DNA from: Paucilactobacillus oligofermentans DSM 15707 = LMG 22743
Lineage (GTDB): Bacteria > Bacillota > Bacilli > Lactobacillales > Lactobacillaceae
NCBI RefSeq assembly: GCF_001434315.1
Contig: NZ_AZFE01000030.1
Coordinates: forward strand, 1 to 64,000
Length of the DNA: 64,000 nt
Reading direction: 5' to 3'
Shown: in pieces, positions 12,711 through 21,627 of the stretch
Position numbering within the stretch: position 1 is the stretch's first letter
How the letters are laid out: every line of letters starts with the position of its first letter
The notes under the pieces: model-generated
Seen by the model: the letters and a program-made list of their open reading frames with translations, nothing else
Told to the model about the DNA's origin: nothing
Databases searched by the model: none
Program-made: the position numbers and the translations under genes

Positions 12711-12752
12711 TATCCGTAAGAATTTCAATTGAGATTCTTACGGATATTTTTT
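12711..12752. terminator. Bidirectional terminator
   Basis: Perfect 13-bp arms (12711-12723 and 12734-12746) with a T-run on the right and an A-run on the left serve both the 51-aa gene and the convergent dUTPase gene. Confidence 0.9.
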
Positions 12753-12773
12753 ATTTATATTTAATAAGTAGTT

Positions 12774-13319
12774 TTAATAATCACTAGCTTGTCGTTTTTG
12801 ATTAACGATATTTTTAGCTTCAAACGCATTCATAATTTCATCTTCAGAATAGCCAAATTCAACTAAACCTAGTTTGAGGAATAATCTCCACGCATGTTTA
12901 AAATCATCCTGTCGGTGCTCAAAATACGCTGAATTTAGCATATGTTTAATTGCCAAGTATTCTTTATTTAAATTTTGCAATGCCACTGGCATACCTTTGA
13001 TTTTTTCAATCCCATCACGATCAAGAACAATTAAATGTGTCCATTGGTGTTTTGCACTAGCCAATAAAAAGAAATCCATTGCGTCCACATACTCATTTAG
13101 TAAAGTTTCACGATGCGTTTTTCCTTCATCAGCTTTACCTTTATGCGTCTTCCACACCTTAAACCACTCTGCGGTATTAGCAATTTCAGCTAACTCAACA
13201 TCTAATGCAACGTACACGTTTTCCAAACTTTTATCTGGTTTCATTGCAATTTGTCGATCATATGCAATTTCATGATCTAACTCAATCGAGCTATGCAGCA
13301 ATTTAGTAATGTCTAACAT
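12774..13319 (-). CDS. dUTP diphosphatase, all-alpha (dUTPase_2) family
   Basis: This 181-residue enzyme is expected to hydrolyse dUTP to dUMP and PPi, keeping uracil out of DNA. The all-alpha NTP-pyrophosphatase signature is visible: ELAEIANTAEWFKVWK (ExxE-type metal site, about residues 42-57) and NEYVDAMDFFLLA (ExxD, about 75-87). It is unrelated to trimeric dUTPases. AGAGGAAC precedes the ATG. It is 12 bp downstream of the 303-aa unknown gene, so it ends a three-gene operon. Confidence 0.88.
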   Translation of the reverse strand: MLDITKLLHSSIELDHEIAYDRQIAMKPDKSLENVYVALDVELAEIANTAEWFKVWKTHKGKADEGKTHRETLLNEYVDAMDFFLLASAKHQWTHLIVLDRDGIEKIKGMPVALQNLNKEYLAIKHMLNSAYFEHRQDDFKHAWRLFLKLGLVEFGYSEDEIMNAFEAKNIVNQKRQASDY

Positions 13320-13331
13320 TAATTGTTCCTC

Positions 13332-14243
13332 TTATCCCTTAAATATCATTGGATCTGATTTAATTTCTAATTCTTTTCGATTATCAATAAACCATTTTTT
13401 AATTAATTTAAAACGAATTAAAATATCAAAGAATGATACTGCTTCTTTTCCATCATCAACTGAAAATGCCCAAGTATCACCCGCAGCAGCTAAAATTAAC
13501 TTAGAAGAAACATCCATCTGTAAGCTCATTCCAGTTCGACCCTGTAAGTTCATTAACATATAATCTGTTCCTTCAGTAGAAACAAATAATTTATCAATGA
13601 CGTCAACATTCATTTTTTTATTCAATAGATAGTAATTAGCTTCATTAGATGTATCCAGAATACCTAAATCAACACTAAAGCCTAAATCGGTTTGGAGATA
13701 ACGAGCTAATGTAATCAATGGGTTGATTGCCTGTTGAATTTGAATGATAGTCGTCACTTCACTTAACTTTTCAACAAACAAGTTGATTAACGCAGAATTA
13801 TTAAACCGCATCATTCGTTTTTGTAAATTAAGATAAAATAATGATTCACCTGTCTTAGTTTCAGTAAAGAACGCGCCACCATTTTTTGCTTTATCAATTA
13901 CAAATTTAAATTTAGCCGATTCACCAAGTTGACTAAGCTTTCCACTAACATCAACAGACTCTTCATTGATTATAACTTCAAGTGAATCGTTATTATGAAA
14001 ATTCAACAATCTTGAAATGAAAACCAAATAATAATCTTGAACTTGATATTGAAAAGGAAACTTAACATACTTATTTTCAAGTACATATTCTGACAATTGG
14101 CTAGATGAATCTAATAATTCTTCAGCATCCTCTGTTTGAATCAGACGGTTAATTAATTTGATATAAGTCTCTCCAGCCGTCAATCCATCTTTAAAGACAT
14201 TCGTAAAATTACTCATTTGCTCAGTGATTTGATCATTACTCAT
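13332..14243 (-). CDS. Uncharacterised protein, 303 aa
   Basis: No family was recognised. The protein is soluble, without membrane segments, signal peptide or evident catalytic motif. The first 110 residues are helical and acidic; a middle part (FKFVIDKAKNGGAFFTET) and a C-terminal part (LILAAAGDTWAFSVDDGKEAVSFFDIL) look alpha/beta. It overlaps the upstream 290-aa gene by 8 bp and lies 12 bp before dUTPase, so the three are co-transcribed and translationally coupled. The operon suggests a link to nucleotide or DNA metabolism; this is inference only. Confidence 0.75.
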   Translation of the reverse strand: MSNDQITEQMSNFTNVFKDGLTAGETYIKLINRLIQTEDAEELLDSSSQLSEYVLENKYVKFPFQYQVQDYYLVFISRLLNFHNNDSLEVIINEESVDVSGKLSQLGESAKFKFVIDKAKNGGAFFTETKTGESLFYLNLQKRMMRFNNSALINLFVEKLSEVTTIIQIQQAINPLITLARYLQTDLGFSVDLGILDTSNEANYYLLNKKMNVDVIDKLFVSTEGTDYMLMNLQGRTGMSLQMDVSSKLILAAAGDTWAFSVDDGKEAVSFFDILIRFKLIKKWFIDNRKELEIKSDPMIFKG

Positions 14244-15108
14244 GATTATTCACCTGCTTTTCATTTGAAATAAATCCCAAATAATCTGCATACAAACTAC
14301 GATTAGCAGCTTCAAAAGTTTCAAAACTACTAAATGTATCGATAATACTTTTTTGTTCATAACTCAAAATAGTATTTTCCTTTGATAACGTTAAGACTTT
14401 AGCTTCATTATCCTTAATTTGCTTTTTCGCTCCACGAGCCTTATCATCTTGATCTTCTAAATCACTTAATTGATCAATCAACTCTTGACGAGCTTCTTTT
14501 TGTTTGCCAGATTCCCATGGCATTCCATTTTTATTATTGACTTCTTTTAATTCATTTTGAATTTCAGCCTTTTTGGTTTCTCGTGTACTTTGACTATCAA
14601 TTAAATCTTGTAGCCAATCATTTTCTTTCGAAATTTCGGCAATTTTCTTAGTATTATATCGTTTACCTTCTTTTGAAAGTCCAAATGACGTAGAAAGTTT
14701 TTCATATTCTGCTTCGTGAAAAATAAAGCGAACGTTTAAGACATCAAGCTCACCAAATTCTCGTCTATCCCACCAATTACCGAAATACACACGGAAATGT
14801 CCTTGTGCAAATTCTTCATAATAAAAGAATGGATAATGCTGTCCTAGATATTGAATAAGATTAGAACTCAAATAATGGCTCAATTCGTCTGATAGGTTAT
14901 CTACTAAATTTGCAACCGTCACATCATTTTCAACGTTTTCAGTGTGTAAAATTTCAGATGCGTATCGACGAGAGTCTAATAATGAATATACTAGTTTGTC
15001 ATCGTGATGATTGACCGCCGCCTGCAAATTTTGTAAATATTGCATTTTAATTGTGATTTGGTCAGAAATTACATCAATCACGTTTTCTGGACTATTTTCT
15101 TCTGTCAT
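14236..15108 (-). CDS. Uncharacterised coiled-coil protein, 290 aa
   Basis: No family was recognised. Residues 1-130 are mixed, with an aromatic-rich patch (YPFFYYEEF, VYFGNWWDRREFGEL). Residues about 150-255 are a long charged coiled coil (EIQNELKEVNNK, EARQELIDQLSDLEDQDDKA). There is no signal peptide or membrane segment. AAGGAGAG precedes the ATG; it is the first gene of the operon with the 303-aa protein and dUTPase. The paired overlap suggests the two unknown proteins form a complex. The aromatic patch plus coiled coil could indicate a structural or DNA-associated role, unproven. Confidence 0.75.
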   Translation of the reverse strand: MTEENSPENVIDVISDQITIKMQYLQNLQAAVNHHDDKLVYSLLDSRRYASEILHTENVENDVTVANLVDNLSDELSHYLSSNLIQYLGQHYPFFYYEEFAQGHFRVYFGNWWDRREFGELDVLNVRFIFHEAEYEKLSTSFGLSKEGKRYNTKKIAEISKENDWLQDLIDSQSTRETKKAEIQNELKEVNNKNGMPWESGKQKEARQELIDQLSDLEDQDDKARGAKKQIKDNEAKVLTLSKENTILSYEQKSIIDTFSSFETFEAANRSLYADYLGFISNEKQVNNHE

Positions 15109-15190
15109 TTCGAACTCTCCTTAACACATATTTATATACTAATAATACCTAATTATACCAACTTATTAAAGCGGTTTAATTTAATTAAGT

Positions 15191-15228
15191 AAAAATTAAA
15201 AAAGCAATCTCGCTATCAAAGCAAGACT
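15191..15228 (-). terminator. Terminator after glnA
   Basis: A 9-bp stem (15206-15214 with 15220-15228, two G-U pairs in RNA), followed on the minus strand by a T-run. Confidence 0.7.
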
Positions 15229-15251
15229 ACCCATTAAATTATTTTTAATAA

Positions 15252-16592
15252 TTAATATTTTTCCATATATTGTTCACGTTCCCAATCAGATACTTCTTGA
15301 CGATATGCGTCATATTCAAGATTCTTAGCTTCCACAAAACCATTGTAGAGATGTGGACCCATTGCCGTCTTAATTACTTCATCGGTTGAAAGATACTTCA
15401 ACGCATTGTGCAAAGTACTTGGTAAGCTATCAATATTATTATCTTCACGTTCTTCTTCGCCCATTCGATAAATATTACGATCAACACTATCTTCAGGTGT
15501 GATATTATTTTTAATTCCATCAAGTCCAGCTTCTAAGACTGCTGCAATTGCAAGGTATGGATTGGCTGCAGGATCGACTGAACGTAATTCAAGACGTGTA
15601 GATACACCACGTGAATTTGGTACTCGAATTAGTGGTGATCGATTAGATCCTGACCATGCCACATAAACTGGCGCTTCAAAGCCAGGAACCAAACGCTTGT
15701 ATGAGTTAACAATTGGATTGGTAATCGCTGTAAAACTACGTGCATGTTTTAATAAACCACCAAGGAAATTATAAGCAGTATCTGAAAGTTCAAGTTCTCC
15801 ACTTTCATCAAAGAAGGCATTACCTTTTTCATTAAATAGTGACATGTTAATATGCATTCCTGAACCATTAATTGATGGTAATGGTTTTGGCATAAAGGTT
15901 GCAAACAAACCATATTTACGAGCAACTGTTTTGACAACCAATTTAAAAGTTTGAATATTATCAGCTGCTTCAAGTGCACTAGCATATTTGAAATCAACTT
16001 CATGTTGTCCCGGTGCAACCTCATGATGTGCAGCTTCAATTTCAAAGCCCATATTTTCAAGTTCAAGTACAATATCGCGACGACAATTTTCACCTAAATC
16101 CATTGGTGCCATATCAAAATAACTACCCTGATCATTTAGCTTAGTTGTGGGTTTACCATCTTCATCCATTTTGAATAAGAAGAATTCAGGTTCTGGTCCA
16201 ATATTAAAGTCGGTAAAGCCAGCTTTTTTCATATTTTCAAGAACGCGAATCAAATTGTTACGAGGATCGCCATCAAATGGCTTGAGATCAGCAGTATAAA
16301 CTTCACAAATTACACGTGCAACTTTACCGTGCTCTGCTCCCCATGGAAAGACCATCCATGTCGACATATCAGGATATAAGTACATGTCACTTTCTTCAAT
16401 TCGAACAAATCCATCAATTGATGAACCATCAAACATGATTTTATTATCTAATAACTTATCAAGTTGACTTGTTGAAACCTCAACGTTTTTAATTGTTCCA
16501 AATAGATCAGTAAACATTAAACGTAAAAAGCGAACATTTTCATCCTTAACTAATTGATGAACCTCATCGTTTGTAAACATGTGCTTTGCCAT
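15252..16592 (-). CDS. glnA: Glutamine synthetase, type I
   Basis: This 446-residue enzyme makes glutamine from glutamate, ammonia and ATP. Visible signatures are the beta-grasp N-domain ([17 protein letters not shown]), [10 protein letters not shown], the metal site in [26 protein letters not shown], and the ATP site [17 protein letters not shown]. Arg-containing NRSPLIRVP follows. The length fits the GSI-alpha class, which lacks the adenylylation insert. The ATG at 16592 is chosen for AGGAG 7 nt upstream. It follows glnR by 31 bp as an operon controlled by the GlnR box at 17043. Confidence 0.97.
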   Translation of the reverse strand: MAKHMFTNDEVHQLVKDENVRFLRLMFTDLFGTIKNVEVSTSQLDKLLDNKIMFDGSSIDGFVRIEESDMYLYPDMSTWMVFPWGAEHGKVARVICEVYTADLKPFDGDPRNNLIRVLENMKKAGFTDFNIGPEPEFFLFKMDEDGKPTTKLNDQGSYFDMAPMDLGENCRRDIVLELENMGFEIEAAHHEVAPGQHEVDFKYASALEAADNIQTFKLVVKTVARKYGLFATFMPKPLPSINGSGMHINMSLFNEKGNAFFDESGELELSDTAYNFLGGLLKHARSFTAITNPIVNSYKRLVPGFEAPVYVAWSGSNRSPLIRVPNSRGVSTRLELRSVDPAANPYLAIAAVLEAGLDGIKNNITPEDSVDRNIYRMGEEEREDNNIDSLPSTLHNALKYLSTDEVIKTAMGPHLYNGFVEAKNLEYDAYRQEVSDWEREQYMEKY

Positions 16593-16623
16593 AAATTTTC
16601 TCCTGTCCTTTCTCATAACAACA

Positions 16624-17022
16624 TTAAAATGGTTTCTGTAAGGGTGTCTGTGAGTTCGTAAGTAATTTTACCTGTCTGAACCCACTTTGTCGAAGGAGTT
16701 CATCGTGAAGGATTTTTCGAACATCATCGTCAGTTAATGATTTATTCAAGCGCTCTTTGAATTGCTCTTGTTCAAGTTGCTTTTGCGTAAATACTTTTCG
16801 AATTCCAGCCATATTCAGACCATCATCAATATAATCTTTGATTTCAAGCAATCGATCAATATCATTCAATGAATATAATCGTCGATTACCATCACTTCGC
16901 TCAGGCTTAATTAAGTCTTGCGATTCATAATATCTAATTTGACGAGCCGTTAAGTTCGTCAATTTCATGACCGTTCCAATTGGAAGAACTGCTAACGAAC
17001 GTCGAAGTTCTTTTTCCTTCAA
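16624..17022 (-). CDS. glnR: MerR-family nitrogen regulator GlnR
   Basis: A 132-residue repressor with the MerR winged HTH (about residues 15-80; [40 protein letters not shown]). It ends in a short, basic C-terminal tail that in GlnR senses feedback-inhibited glutamine synthetase. The start is TTG, 5-6 nt after GGAGGAG; an upstream ATG frame lacks a ribosome site. It is the first gene of the glnRA operon. The expected operator overlaps its own -10. Confidence 0.95.
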   Translation of the reverse strand: MKEKELRRSLAVLPIGTVMKLTNLTARQIRYYESQDLIKPERSDGNRRLYSLNDIDRLLEIKDYIDDGLNMAGIRKVFTQKQLEQEQFKERLNKSLTDDDVRKILHDELLRQSGFRQVKLLTNSQTPLQKPF

Positions 17023-17042
17023 AATGTCTCCTCCTTCCTTAA

Positions 17043-17079
17043 TGTGTTTTAGAATAACAGGAGAGAAATAAAAAGTCAA
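17043..17079 (-). promoter_or_regulatory. glnRA promoter with GlnR box
   Basis: TTGACT (17074-17079) and TATTCT (17051-17056) are 17 bp apart on the minus strand. The 17-bp element TGTTA-N7-ACACA (17043-17059) matches the GlnR/TnrA consensus TGTNA-N7-TNACA at all but one specified position and overlaps the -10. Its -35 lies inside the miaA terminator T-run. Confidence 0.8.
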
Positions 17080-17112
17080 TCAATGATGTCATAAAACATA
17101 ACATCATTGATT
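17066..17112 (-). terminator. Terminator after miaA
   Basis: Perfect 12-bp arms, AATCAATGATGT and ACATCATTGATT, with a T-rich tract on the minus strand. The T-tract doubles as part of the glnR promoter. Confidence 0.85.
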
Positions 17113-17121
17113 AACTTTTTA

Positions 17122-18039
17122 TTAAATCCAGTCAGCAACCCGTGAATTTACTTGTTCGATCGTATTTTCATTGTTAACTAAATCAAACCATTCAACCGTC
17201 ATTTTATTTCGAAACCAGGTTAATTGGCGCTTTGCATAATGCCTTGAATCCTTTTTAATATTTTCAATTGCTAAGTCCAAAGATATCTTGTCTTCAAAAT
17301 AATCAAACAGTTCATGATAACCAATTCCCTTAGCTGCTGGTGAATCAACTCCGCCGGTTTGATATAACCACTTTGCCTCTTCTAATAAACCAGTTTTAAT
17401 CATCAGATCAACCCGACTATTAATGCGATCATATAATACTTTGCGATCAGTATTTAACCCAATTAATTTAAAATCGAATTCTGCACTATTAGTTACTTGC
17501 TTTGAAAAACGATGACCTGTTTTTTCGATAACTTCTAAAGCCCGAATCACACGCCGTGAATTATTTGGTTCAATCTCTTTAGCCGCCTCTGGGTCCTTTT
17601 CATTAAGTTGATTCCAAAGATCTTTTGGACCATTTTTTTCCAAATATTGATTCAAAGTTTGTCTAACAGTTTCTGAATTACCATCAAATTCATCATCACC
17701 CAGCGTTAGATTTTCAGTTAAAGCTTGTAAATAAAATCCGGTACCGCCAACAATAATTGGTAATTTACCACGTTGATGGATATCTTTGATTAAGTCAGTT
17801 GCCAATGATTTGAATTCAGCCACAGAGAATCGCTGATCATATTCCTTAATATTAATTAGATGATGTACGATCCCATCCATTTCTAGTGGCGTAACCTTCG
17901 CCGTCCCAATATCTAAATGATTATAAACTTGCATCGAATCACCCGAAATAATTTCGCCATTCAATTCTTTTGCCATTTGGATTGACAGTTTAGTTTTTCC
18001 AACTGCAGTTGGACCAACAATTGCAACTACTTTTAGCAT
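17122..18039 (-). CDS. miaA: tRNA dimethylallyltransferase
   Basis: This 305-residue enzyme transfers dimethylallyl to A37 of tRNAs that read UNN codons. It shows a P-loop GPTAVGKTKLS (residues 9-19), SGDSMQVYNHLDIGTAK, the GGTGFYLQALTENL stretch, and RRVIRALEVIEKTG. Length and motif order are normal. TAGGAGAAA precedes the ATG. It is transcribed alone, or with glnR-glnA by read-through past a strong terminator. Confidence 0.96.
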   Translation of the reverse strand: MLKVVAIVGPTAVGKTKLSIQMAKELNGEIISGDSMQVYNHLDIGTAKVTPLEMDGIVHHLINIKEYDQRFSVAEFKSLATDLIKDIHQRGKLPIIVGGTGFYLQALTENLTLGDDEFDGNSETVRQTLNQYLEKNGPKDLWNQLNEKDPEAAKEIEPNNSRRVIRALEVIEKTGHRFSKQVTNSAEFDFKLIGLNTDRKVLYDRINSRVDLMIKTGLLEEAKWLYQTGGVDSPAAKGIGYHELFDYFEDKISLDLAIENIKKDSRHYAKRQLTWFRNKMTVEWFDLVNNENTIEQVNSRVADWI

Positions 18040-18123
18040 CTTTTTCTCCTAATTTATAGTCTTTACTGGTAATCTTGTGAATTTTTTTGCATAATATAGA
18101 TAATCAAACGAGGAGGCGTGATC

Positions 18124-18300
18124 ATGAAATCATTTACAAAAGGTGTTGTAATCGGAACTGCTGCTACAATCGGTGCCGTAGTTGGTGGCTTATTTTCTTA
18201 TCATCGTAAGGTCGTTAAACCAATTGAGGATCAAGAAATTAAATTCGATGAAAACCGTCGAACAGCAAACCGAAAAAATCGTTCTGCACACAATCTATAA
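18124..18300 (+). CDS. DUF3042 family protein, 58 aa
   Basis: The small protein starts MKSFTKGVVIGTAATIGAVVGG (first 20 residues shown only in part), a glycine/alanine-rich membrane-like helix, then a basic tail (YHRKVVKP, ENRRTANRKNRSAHNL). The pattern and length match DUF3042, a lactobacillus-enriched family of unknown function. GAGGAGG lies 7 nt before the ATG at 18124; a GTG two codons earlier is too close. It is monocistronic and ends before a bidirectional terminator. Confidence 0.82.
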   Translation: MKSFTKGVVIGTAATIGAVVGGLFSYHRKVVKPIEDQEIKFDENRRTANRKNRSAHNL

Positions 18301-18390
18301 TATACTACAATTAAGAACAGAACGTGGTAACAAACTTTACTGTGGTATTTTGTAATAGCTTAGCCACTATTTTATAAATTTGTATATTTT

Positions 18391-18433
18391 AAAAGGGTTG
18401 AACAAAACTAACATTTTGTTCAACCCTTTTTTA
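18391..18433. terminator. Strong bidirectional terminator
   Basis: Perfect 17-bp arms (18391-18407 and 18414-18430) with flanking A- and T-runs serve the DUF3042 gene and the convergent rhodanese gene. Confidence 0.93.
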
Positions 18434-18844
18434 TTAATACTTTTTAGTTTTTGTTTTTCCGGTCCAACGAGCGTAACCACTTTTTAAAATTGAAATATCA
18501 GTATAACCTTTTTTACTAAGCAATTTTGATGCTCGCGTACTTAACATCATTCCTTGATCATAAAGATAAACTGGTAAATCACTACGAATTTCAACAGAGC
18601 GTTGCTTAAGCATTGTTAAAGGAATATTACGTGAGCCCATAATATGACCACGATCAAAATCATTCTTTTCCCGTAAATCAATTACTTGTGCCTTCCGCAT
18701 TCCTTGCGTAAATTCTTCTTCAGTGATGATGTTTGCATAGCGTTTACGTTGAATATATTGATATACACGGTAAATAATCCACGCAACAATTAAAACAATT
18801 ACTATAATATAAAGCATATTCATTCCAGAAACTCCAAGTACCAA
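18434..18844 (-). CDS. Membrane-anchored rhodanese-like protein
   Basis: A roughly 136-residue protein with one N-terminal membrane helix (MLYIIVIVLIVAWIIYRVY). A cytoplasmic rhodanese domain follows (VIDLREKNDFDRGHIMGSRNIP, then a C-terminal SILKSGYARWTG). The active-site position reads YLYDQGMMLSTRA, where sulfurtransferases carry Cys, so catalysis is doubtful. The start used is TTG after GGAGG at 8-nt spacing; an ATG seven codons on is an alternative. It is 18 bp after glucokinase in a glycolysis/housekeeping operon conserved in lactobacilli. Confidence 0.85.
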   Translation of the reverse strand: MVLGVSGMNMLYIIVIVLIVAWIIYRVYQYIQRKRYANIITEEEFTQGMRKAQVIDLREKNDFDRGHIMGSRNIPLTMLKQRSVEIRSDLPVYLYDQGMMLSTRASKLLSKKGYTDISILKSGYARWTGKTKTKKY

Positions 18845-18862
18845 TTTTTCTTCCTCCAAAAA

Positions 18863-19825
18863 TTACATAAATTTCTTTGCGAGTGATGCGGCACCAATAA
18901 TACCGGCATCATTACCTAATTCGGCCAACTTCAATGAAGTTGATTCACGAACAGTTGGGAATGCAAATTTTTCAAAACTAGTTTTAACAAAATCTAGTAG
19001 AAATTCCCCAGCAGCTGACACTCCACCACCAATGACGATAAATTCTGGATTTAGAATATTACCAACGTTAGCTGCAGCCATTCCTAAGTAGTAGCCAACT
19101 TTTTCAGCAACTTTTACAGCTAAATAATCATCTTCCTTAGCTAAATCAAATACTATTTTTGAAGTAATTTCTTCACCATCATTAATCATTGCACTTAACT
19201 TACTATCACCAACGTATTGTTCTGCGAAGTCTTGTGCCAATTGAACAATCCCGGTAGCTGATGCATATCGTTCCAAACAGCCACGATTTCCACATGTACA
19301 TAGATATCCATCTGGTTGAACATTCATATGGCCTAATTCACCACCTGCACCAACCACACCATGAATTAAATGATTATTAGCAATAACTCCACCACCAACA
19401 CCAGTTCCTAAGGTAATAAAGACTACATCGGTACTATTATTTCCAGCACCCTTCCAGCGTTCACCTAAAGCAGCTACGTTAGCATCGTTGTCGATAACAA
19501 ACTTTAAGCCAGTACCGGCTTCAATTAATTCTTGAACCGGTTGACTTTCACGCCAATTTAAATTGAAGGCCCCTTTAACAGTCCCATTAGCAAAATTAAC
19601 CGTTCCTGGAGTTCCCATTCCGATTCCGATAAATTGATCTTTAGTCATTTCATACATATCAATATGATGATTAATTGATTCAACAATATCTGGAACAATA
19701 TGACTACCATCATCTAAAATATTGGTTCTTAATGACCATTTTTGTTGAACTTCGCCAGTGTCTGTCAAGATTGCAAACTTAATTGTTGTACCACCTAAAT
19801 CAACACCGATTAACTTTTTATTCAT
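18863..19825 (-). CDS. glcK: Glucokinase, ROK family
   Basis: This 320-residue enzyme phosphorylates glucose at the 6-position with ATP. It has an N-terminal ATP site GVDLGGTTIKFAI, DNDANVAALGE with the catalytic Asp, GTGVGGGVI, the zinc motif CTCGNRGCLERYAS typical of ROK kinases, and FIVIGGGVSAAGEF. The length is normal. AGGGAGA precedes the ATG. Genes around it (yqgQ, rhomboid, fthC) are the usual Firmicutes neighbours. Confidence 0.96.
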   Translation of the reverse strand: MNKKLIGVDLGGTTIKFAILTDTGEVQQKWSLRTNILDDGSHIVPDIVESINHHIDMYEMTKDQFIGIGMGTPGTVNFANGTVKGAFNLNWRESQPVQELIEAGTGLKFVIDNDANVAALGERWKGAGNNSTDVVFITLGTGVGGGVIANNHLIHGVVGAGGELGHMNVQPDGYLCTCGNRGCLERYASATGIVQLAQDFAEQYVGDSKLSAMINDGEEITSKIVFDLAKEDDYLAVKVAEKVGYYLGMAAANVGNILNPEFIVIGGGVSAAGEFLLDFVKTSFEKFAFPTVRESTSLKLAELGNDAGIIGAASLAKKFM

Positions 19826-19847
19826 ATCTAAATCTCCCTAATGCCGT

Positions 19848-20057
19848 TTATTTATATCTCTCGTTTTCTTCTTCAAATCGATGTTCATGTCGAAGCACAA
19901 TTTTAGCTCTTAAATACAAATCCTTTTCAACAACCCCAGATTTATAAAGATTGTCTAATTCAAGGGCAATTAATTCAATATCCCACATTCTTTTACCAAC
20001 GTAGACATAAACCCCAAATTGTTTAAGTAATTGCTGTACATCGTACAACGTGTTCAT
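19848..20057 (-). CDS. yqgQ: YqgQ family protein (DUF910)
   Basis: This 69-residue cytosolic protein is of unknown function. The family pattern is visible: MNTLYDVQQLLKQFG, then VYVGKRMWDIELIALEL, then DLYLRAKIVLRHEHRFE. It sits between rhomboid protease and glucokinase, as in Bacillus yqgQ. The start chosen leaves 14 bp after the rhomboid stop; the longer frame to 20120 overlaps it without need. Confidence 0.9.
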   Translation of the reverse strand: MNTLYDVQQLLKQFGVYVYVGKRMWDIELIALELDNLYKSGVVEKDLYLRAKIVLRHEHRFEEENERYK

Positions 20058-20071
20058 TTCACGATCCAAAA

Positions 20072-20740
20072 CTAAAATCCTCGCATTCCGATTTGAAGAA
20101 ATAACGCAATAGCTATACATAATATAATGCCACTAAGAAAGCGCTTTATCAAGTCATTTTTTCCAAGTTTCGGTGCTCCAACTACATAAGCAATTAAGAA
20201 ACCACCAATTAATCCACCAATATGTCCATAAATATCAACACCTGATAAAAATATGTCAAAAACTAAATTTATCACAATAAAGGTTAAAAATTGACGTGCC
20301 ATCAATCGAATATAAAGATTATCTTTAAATGACTCACCTAACATCATAAAGGCCCCAAATAGACCAAAAATTGATGTACTTGCCCCAGCTGAAATATTGG
20401 CTGGTAATAATACAAAACTCGCAATATTTCCGACTACGCCAGAAACTAAATACACAATTGTAAATCGCCAATGACCAAACAGCGATTCTACTATTTTTCC
20501 AAGATAAAATACCGTAACCATATTTACGACTAAATGCATCAAGCCAATATGAATAAACATTGGTGTAACTAATCGCCACCAATCTCCTTGTTGAATGAAC
20601 GGTGTATATTTTGCCCCAAATGCCAATAAAACTTGAGTATTACTTGATCCACCCGCAATTGTCATCATCAAAAATACAATAATATTGATAGCAACAATTA
20701 TATAAGTCACAAATGGTTGATTCTTTAAATCCTTAATCAT
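20072..20740 (-). CDS. Rhomboid family intramembrane serine protease
   Basis: A 222-residue polytopic protein with six predicted membrane helices. The catalytic GASTSIFGLFGA (GxSx) is near residue 120, and the partner His is in DIYGHIGGLIGG near 170. The N-terminal HIGLMHLVVNM motif is conserved in the family. It cleaves within membrane helices of substrates not predictable here. Its start overlaps the fthC stop by 8 bp, so the two genes are coupled. It resembles Bacillus GluP but lacks the large cytosolic TPR domains. Confidence 0.93.
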   Translation of the reverse strand: MIKDLKNQPFVTYIIVAINIIVFLMMTIAGGSSNTQVLLAFGAKYTPFIQQGDWWRLVTPMFIHIGLMHLVVNMVTVFYLGKIVESLFGHWRFTIVYLVSGVVGNIASFVLLPANISAGASTSIFGLFGAFMMLGESFKDNLYIRLMARQFLTFIVINLVFDIFLSGVDIYGHIGGLIGGFLIAYVVGAPKLGKNDLIKRFLSGIILCIAIALFLQIGMRGF

Positions 20741-21296
20741 TTCTTCCTCCTTGAGACATTAAAACTTGTTTGATTTTAATATCAAACGGATCAATATACT
20801 GATTAATTATCTCCGTTGGTATCCGTTGTTCATCTAAACATAATGAGATTGTATCATTTTCAAAGTCCGCAAGATAGCGATCATAATATCCACCACCAAA
20901 TCCAATTCGATATCCATTTTCTGAAAACGCAACTCCAGGAACAAGCATCAAATTAATATTATGTTTTACAATCACCGTTCCATTAACGGGTTCGTCAATA
21001 TGGAATTTAACTTCAAATTCTGTCTTGTCGGTTAATTCAACAAATTCCATTTGGCGTTTCGGTAACGTTCGCGGAATTACGACTTTTTTCCCATCTGATT
21101 GAGCACGTTTGATAATCACATCGGTATCTAACTCCATTGGCGAACTGATGGTAACACCAATTATGTCAGCATTATTCCATTGTTCACTCAAGAATAACTG
21201 CTCGATCAAGTTTTGTTGATTAACTTTTTTTTGATCTGGATTGGCATTCATCATTTGTCCGATAAATTGCTCACGGATACTTTTTTTTGAAGTCAT
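20733..21296 (-). CDS. 5-formyltetrahydrofolate cyclo-ligase
   Basis: This 187-residue enzyme converts 5-formyl-THF to 5,10-methenyl-THF with ATP. The family motif VPGVAFSENGYRIGFGGGYYDRYL is near residue 130; an N-terminal basic KSIREQF stretch is usual. AGAGGAGTG precedes the ATG. It overlaps the rhomboid gene in a conserved operon that follows rpmG after a terminator. Confidence 0.93.
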   Translation of the reverse strand: MTSKKSIREQFIGQMMNANPDQKKVNQQNLIEQLFLSEQWNNADIIGVTISSPMELDTDVIIKRAQSDGKKVVIPRTLPKRQMEFVELTDKTEFEVKFHIDEPVNGTVIVKHNINLMLVPGVAFSENGYRIGFGGGYYDRYLADFENDTISLCLDEQRIPTEIINQYIDPFDIKIKQVLMSQGGRND

Positions 21297-21320
21297 TTAA
21301 TCACTCCTCTTAAAAATTAA

Positions 21321-21355
21321 TAAAAAAAAGAGCCGCAGCATTAGCCAACGACTCT
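21321..21355 (-). terminator. Terminator after rpmG
   Basis: AGAGTCG pairs with CGGCTCT (one G-U) around a 13-nt loop, followed by eight T residues on the minus strand. Confidence 0.85.
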
Positions 21356-21379
21356 AAATCTTATCCCGAATAAATAATA

Positions 21380-21529
21380 TTATTTTGTTTCGCGATGTAA
21401 TGTAACTTTACGTTCCCGTGGGCAATATTTTTTAAATTCAACACGGTCGGGATTGTTACGACGATTCTTACTTGATAAGTAATTACGTTCGTGGCAATCA
21501 GTACATTCTAGTGTAATATGAACACGCAT
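21380..21529 (-). CDS. rpmG: 50S ribosomal protein L33
   Basis: A 49-residue protein starting [17 protein letters not shown] and ending TLHRETK. It keeps one CxxC (CTDC) and a KKYCPRERK segment in which the second zinc pair is reduced to a single Cys, so it is a C-minus-like form. It is shorter than the usual ORF cut-off. It lies 98 bp downstream of the PBP gene, the common arrangement in lactobacilli, and ends in its own terminator. A second L33 paralogue may exist outside the window. Confidence 0.95.
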   Translation of the reverse strand: MRVHITLECTDCHERNYLSSKNRRNNPDRVEFKKYCPRERKVTLHRETK

Positions 21530-21627
21530 GTCGGAAACCTCCAAACTTTTTCTTTAATTAATTGGGTAAACCCTAACTATGATACTATACCATTTTTATG
21601 TGTCCTTGACTAGTGGTTGATGACAAT

